Origin: Campylorhamphus procurvoides
Lineage: Eukaryota > Chordata > Aves > Passeriformes > Dendrocolaptidae
Direction of reading: 5' to 3'
Length of the DNA stretch: 64,000 nt
Assembly (NCBI GenBank): GCA_013396655.1
Contig: WBMV01006646.1
Coordinates: 124,001-188,000 of the forward strand
Position numbers and translations under genes: made by a program. This document shows, piece by piece, positions 59,901 to 64,000 of the stretch (positions are counted from its first letter, which is position 1; every line of letters starts with the position of its first letter). The notes beneath the pieces are model-generated. The model saw only the letters and a list, made by a program, of their open reading frames with translations. It had not been told where the DNA came from and made no database searches.

Positions 59901-60338
59901 AACTTTCTGCACAACTTCCTGTCCTATGATATAATCAATCCTCAGGTAGCCAACATTGCCCTCCAGCTTGTCATACATGACCACATGCTGAATAAGACTC
60001 AGAAGTTGTTCACGAGTAGGAGAAACCTCAGCTTCTTGTTTGGGAGCTGCATGTGATAATGGCTCATAGGAAATCACCAGTCTTGGATCATTCAGAGCAC
60101 CCTGCACTCCAGCTGTCAAGACACTGGCCAGCAATTTTGGATCTGAGATGTCCAGGATCTCTCCACTCTTGATTGCTTGTTCAATGGCTTCTTGCATTCC
60201 CACTAGGTTTTCAGGATAGCAGTAATTGTCCAAAAGGACTTTAGCCATGTCCAGTACTAGAGCTGGCTGAAAGATTTCCTCAGCAGGTATGCTGCACATG
60301 ATCAGTGCTGAAAACAGCAAGAAATGCGTCCTGATCAT
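44614..60338 (-). CDS. RBP3: RBP3, interphotoreceptor retinoid-binding protein (IRBP), four exons, 1236 aa
   Basis: This is a secreted glycoprotein of the interphotoreceptor matrix that carries retinoids and fatty acids between photoreceptors, Muller cells and pigment epithelium. Exons 60338-57291, 49893-49703, 46915-46773 and 44942-44614 join with phases 0, 2 and 1 to 1236 residues (human is 1247). A signal peptide (about 1-18) is followed by four modules of about 300 residues: about 20-323, 324-630, 631-930 and 931-1236. Each repeats a GN(V/L/I)GY(L/M)R block, a D(L/M)R..GG block and a GExTxG block. N-glycosylation sequons lie at 204, 510, 882 and 960. The fold is that of tail-specific (S41/CtpA) proteases, but the position of the catalytic Lys is not Lys in any module, so it acts as a binding protein. 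The frame is intact from start to stop. Expression should be photoreceptor- and pineal-specific, and a compact promoter lies just upstream. Confidence 0.97.
44943..46772 (-). other. RBP3 intron 3, 1.8 kb
   Basis: The splice sites are canonical. No exon or repeat was recognised inside. Confidence 0.85.
46773..46915 (-). CDS. RBP3: RBP3 exon 3: module 4, part 3
   Basis: The 143-nt exon has acceptor TTTTTGAAAAG|G, with purines immediately before the AG, and donor AAAG|GTAAAA. It encodes [20 protein letters not shown], then a stretch ending WTQPQLK (residues 1081-1127), and ends in phase 1. The YNIGG block is the fourth copy of the D(L/M)R..GG motif. Confidence 0.94.
46916..49702 (-). other. RBP3 intron 2, 2.8 kb
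   Basis: This intron holds a short GC-rich patch with CCAGC units (about 47,828-47,918), a diverged direct repeat (48,179-48,332) and a C/A-rich low-complexity tract (about 48,476-48,550). No exon was found. Confidence 0.85.
48179..48332. repeat. Diverged direct repeat, spacing about 103 bases
   Basis: Two similar segments, one ending near 48,230 and one near 48,332, share a GAAA.CATTA..CATTA block, then GTTAA.CCCATGCAAAATT and AAAT.ATCA. The copies are imperfect, which implies an old duplication or two related repeat remnants. Confidence 0.55.
49703..49893 (-). CDS. RBP3: RBP3 exon 2: module 4, part 2
   Basis: The acceptor is ACTTTCAG|ATG and the donor GAG|GTAAAC. The 63 codons plus two bases (residues 1017-1079) start [11 protein letters not shown], contain [12 protein letters not shown], and end ALIIDM, with R split to exon 3. 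It is highly similar to human RBP3 module 4. Confidence 0.95.
49894..57290 (-). other. RBP3 intron 1, 7.4 kb
   Basis: This intron contains a 60-base tandem duplication (55428-55547) and a T-run near 55.17 kb. No other exon or recognised repeat family was seen. Confidence 0.85.
55428..55547. repeat. Tandem duplication, two 60-base units
   Basis: The units 55428-55487 and 55488-55547 both begin CACATC.TAAC.CTGCTTTC and share TCTCTCTGCCTCCCA.TTTC and CTCCAGCACT. They differ at only a few positions, so the duplication is recent. It lies in RBP3 intron 1. Confidence 0.92.
57291..60338 (-). CDS. RBP3: RBP3 exon 1: signal peptide, modules 1-3 and start of module 4
   Basis: This single 3,048-nt exon gives 1016 codons. 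ATG at 60338-60336 has A at -3 and is followed directly by a hydrophobic leader ([10 protein letters not shown]). The exon ends MPKQ, with donor CAG|GTACAG at 57290, phase 0. Eight further codons read past the donor before a stop and are intronic. Conserved blocks: [13 protein letters not shown] (173-185), [14 protein letters not shown] (477-490) and [13 protein letters not shown] (783-795). Confidence 0.97.
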
Positions 60339-60464
60339 TTTGGTTTTGTATGGAATAGGAAAGAAATCAGAAGCTCTTATTGATCAAGATGAACATAGCT
60401 CTCCAATGACTCTCTGTGAATCACATTGAAACCCCTGTGTTGAATCCAGGTGCACTGAACAGAT

Positions 60465-60497
60465 CTTTTATCTGCATTAAACCTTTAATCTCATTAA
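60465..60497 (-). promoter_or_regulatory. RBP3 core promoter: TATA-like box and CRX/OTX-type site
   Basis: On the minus strand GATAAAAG (60472-60465) is a TATA-like box 127 bases before the ATG. Some 14 bases further upstream is AGATTA (60491-60486 on the minus strand, TAATCT on the plus), the core bound by CRX/OTX homeodomain factors, next to TTTAATGA. CRX regulation of RBP3 is established in mammals; use of these exact sites is inferred. Confidence 0.45.
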
Positions 60498-63400
60498 AAT
60501 GGAGTGCATCATCCAAAGTGCACCAATAGACAAAGTTCAGCTCCTTACTACTTCACAGGCCTCTTATGAAACAGTAATAAACTCCAATCATCAAGGAAGA
60601 TCTTTCTGACAGTTAATTGTTTCCAAAAGGTAATGCATTGCCTGTCATAAACTGGTCCTGGTTTATCCTGAAAGTGGATTATTTAAATGCAAAACTGATG
60701 TTAACCACAGTTAGAACAGCAATCATCCAGTCTTTTACCAATATTTATGAAAAGCTTATACCAGGAGATTCTTCAGTGACTTAGTTGTATCAATATTTAA
60801 TATATTTTCAAAAGTTGTTGATAATACATTGTCTTTGGTGTTTTTCAGTCGGAGATGCAAAGGTCTGTTCTTACATTCTCTGACTAAGGGCTCCAAACAA
60901 GGAACCCCAGACATTTAGCACAGCTCGTAAAATCCAAGGTAATGACAGCCTGTTAATTTCTGTGCTGAGAATTGCCAACATTTTAAATAGGACTTTGAAA
61001 CACATTTGCCTCAACATAATACAGCTAAATCTGAGGTGACTTTAATCTTCACAATTTGCACTCAATTAGGATTTACTTGTAATACTGTTGGGTAACATAT
61101 GGTCATGTCTGATGACAGCTCCCAGCCAATAGAGTTTAGGCTCAACATACCAAAATAGAACGTGTGTGGGGGGGTTGTTTTCTTCAGCTCACAATGTATT
61201 CAAGACCCTATTGTATTAAGAGTTTGAAAGAGGATCAGAATATGTGGGATGCAGCTGCAGGATGTACTCATTCTGAGCTCCAGTATGACATGCCAAAGAC
61301 ATACAAGAACAGATTCTTGGCTTAAAGTCTGAAAGGAGTTGCTACCCCAGCCATTTTGTTTGCTGGAGAGAGCGACTATAATAGACTCAGGAATCTGGGA
61401 ACAGCACATTTTCGTACTGCTCTCAAAATATTGCTACATGTGAAGGAAAGAGTCTGAAGATGATCTAGTCCTGGCTGGGCGCACTCTGTTGCTGTCATGT
61501 GTGAGTGTCGTGAATGAAGCCTGCCACTCACATGAACAAAGTTCAGCACAGTCCTCTTTCTGGGACATTCAGTTGTAATAATAGGGAAATTTTGTGAAGT
61601 TCCCTTGTTTAACGTGCCTGTATAGGAATAGCCTCATGTTTATCCGCAGGTACTATTTTGTCCCATAGTTGATTTGCATCTGTATGTATGTAAATATACA
61701 AATGTAAATCCATAAAAGGGAGCAATTAAATTGTTCTAAGAGTCCACTAGAGAAAGGACTGCTTTATTGCAAAAGATATAAAACTTGTCAGTGTAATCTC
61801 AGGTATCTCTAGCAACCAGTCTGTGAATCTTTAAAAATCCCTAGTTTAAAAAATGTTGCCACTTCCCTTGTCAAAAGAGGGGCCTAGGATATAGTTTAAA
61901 CTGTTGCTGATAATGTATGAATAAGTCATTAAGCTCCAAGTGTGCCACAGCAACATCCCTTTTGCCTCCCTGGCAAAGAAGCAGTGAGATTCATGTCTAT
62001 TGTATCTTCTAAATTTCAGAGTAGCTATATTGTACAATGTGTGACATCCATTACAGACCTAACTCCAGGGCATTATCACCAGTTTGAATTGCTCTTCTTG
62101 CTTTCTTCATGCAAAGAATAGTCCAGCACTACAGGGCAAAGGTAGCTGGAACAAAAACTCTCCAGCATAACCACGCTGTGTCCAGAAATTGTCTTTTGAG
62201 CTACAAGATTTATTGTCAGTGCTGCTTTAATTCCTTGTGTGGCCTGTAAGTGGACAGGACAGTGGGCAAATCTATTTGTACTGCTTTTATAGCCCGTGGC
62301 TCTTCTGTTTGTCTGGCTTGGAAAGTTTTTGGGGCAAGGAGTCTCTTTTGCTACACCAATGTCTACCACATACCCTACCTTTGCTTCCAACCTCTGATAG
62401 TGTCTCTAAATGCTGTTATCACAGGAGTAATCACAAACACTCTAGAGTAAGTTAAGACTATCAATTCAATAAAAAAGGTGGTTTATTTCATAAATGCTCA
62501 ACTGAATTCTTAAGCACCTTCTGTTCTGTGCACTGATCAAGGTAGGAGAAAATCAAAACATTTTGAAATAAATACATTATGAGCTGTGATTCTGTAATTA
62601 ATGTATATGACCAAGACAAGGATGGTACATACATAATCTTAATTCTGACATTTCCCACTTTGGGGTGCTCAACATTTTAATATTGCAATTTTTTTGTGTG
62701 TTTCAATTAATTTGAAAGTGAAGATATAGATAACTAATTTTGTTATGATGGCAACGGAATACCAATAAGGAAAACATATGTATGATCTAAAACAATGAAG
62801 TAAAAGTGTGTACTTTTACACGCTATTGGATGGGTTAGATATTTTGGATGGGTTAAATATTTTGCCTGCTGGGGTGGTGTGCTGGGTTGTTTGATGGGTC
62901 CCCTCTTTGTTTCTTCTTTCTTTTTTCCTTTTACTCTTCCCAGGTGGGGGAAGAGGACATGCCCAGAAGCCAAGAAACAGGATTACAAAGCGGACCCATT
63001 GTGACAGGAATTGGGAAAAAAGTACAATAATCCATATCCCTAAGAGCATGTCAAGATAGATCTTTATTTCTGTCTGTCTGTAGAGTAGCTTTAAGCATAC
63101 AGCTTTCTGCCCCAGAAAAAAGAATGGCATTGCACGTTTATGGACTATAATACTTCCTTTTTCAATACTTCAATACATAGTACATAATGGACTTATATTT
63201 ATATGAAACTATTTAGCAAGTACAGGATAATGGTGGAAATAAGGTTAAATTGCTTACCGTAAAAATTAGAGAAATTCATACTTTCTGGATTTCTTGGAAC
63301 AAATTTCATTTTACTGTTCAAATCACAGCAAATCTTAAAAGAAAAAAAATTATTTTTTTACGTGCCTTCTTTTTCTCTGCCACTTTTTGCATTTAGAAAA

Positions 63401-64000
63401 GAATTTAATGTAACTTGAAATGACAAAACATTGCTCAAATTACCACACTTTTAACTCGCTGTGTAAAGAGGTGAATAGTGTGCAAATAGGGTGTTACAGA
63501 TGTTATATACAAGGTGTCAGCAGTCGCCTCATCTTACTCTGAATGTAACAGACATAGATGAATTGCCATGAAGATCATAGTCAGAAAGGACACAGGAACA
63601 GAAAGCAAATGAGCATTTTTAATCAGGGTATGTGCCAGATAATTACCTTTCATATCTAAATGAGATCTATATGTCCACTGCTAAACTCTTGGCATGATAT
63701 TTTTTTCCCCTAGCACTTAAGGAAGCATTTCCACAATATTCTTCTCCACAATATGTAAAATAAATTATTTTCCCAACAACTTAAAATGCTAGGACCGTGG
63801 AAAGAAGTAGTTCTCCACACTGGATCTGTTCAGCAATCTATTTCTCTTCACTGAATTCAATATGACCTGTAAAATTCACTGCTACATTCTTTATAGATGG
63901 TGTTAGAAGGCAAGAATCCTTTCTTGTGTGGTGTGAATTCTTTAAGCTTTGGATAATGACTATTTACTTAATTATTTCGAGACACATATAGCTTAATTTT
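60498..64000. other. Upstream flank of RBP3
   Basis: This AT-rich intergenic DNA has no supportable exon. It includes a small 18-base tandem repeat at 62828-62863. GDF2 and GDF10 are the expected next genes from synteny and would lie beyond the right edge. Confidence 0.6.
62828..62863. repeat. Two 18-base tandem units
   Basis: GGATGGGTTAGATATTTT is followed directly by the same unit with a single G-to-A change. Confidence 0.9.

Overview
The window is vertebrate nuclear DNA, most likely from a bird. The evidence is large introns with canonical splice sites, low interspersed-repeat density, a recognisable CR1 LINE 3' tail near 23.1 kb, and a gene order (ANTXRL, ZNF488, RBP3) that matches the vertebrate block on human 10q11. 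A reptile is not excluded. There is no bacterial-style operon, RNA gene, CRISPR array or intact mobile element that I can support.

Layout. (1) 1-15.3 kb, minus strand: the 5' half of ANTXRL, an anthrax-toxin-receptor-like membrane protein with a vWA domain. Five coding exons were reconstructed: exon 1 at 15275-15115, then exons 2-5 between 3271 and 652 after an 11.8 kb first intron. The gene runs off the left edge. (2) 15.1-19.8 kb: a CpG-rich promoter domain in two blocks, ending abruptly in very AT-rich DNA. (3) 19.8-31.9 kb: non-coding 5' flank of ZNF488, with a CR1 fragment and a small GC-rich patch near 29.7 kb. (4) 31.9-38.1 kb, plus strand: a PRDM8-type gene in the ZNF488 position, three coding exons, predicted protein 538 aa. 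It carries a full PR domain, a C2HC finger and two C-terminal C2H2 fingers. (5) 38.1-44.6 kb: intergenic, between converging genes. (6) 44.6-60.3 kb, minus strand: the complete coding region of RBP3 (interphotoreceptor retinoid-binding protein), four exons, predicted 1236 aa, four IRBP modules. (7) 60.3-64 kb: RBP3 promoter and upstream DNA.

The genes do not form a pathway. RBP3 is a secreted photoreceptor-matrix retinoid carrier, the PRDM8-like protein is a nuclear regulator, and ANTXRL is a probable extracellular-matrix receptor. The arrangement is informative, though: ANTXRL(-)/ZNF488(+) head to head has the same order and orientation as ANTXR2(-)/PRDM8(+) on human 4q21, which points to an ancient whole-genome-duplication pair of blocks. 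The most notable gene-level observation is that the ZNF488-position gene here still encodes an intact PR domain, whereas mammalian ZNF488 is a short protein annotated without one. All exon joins below were checked by hand for splice sites and phase. No expression or alignment data were available.
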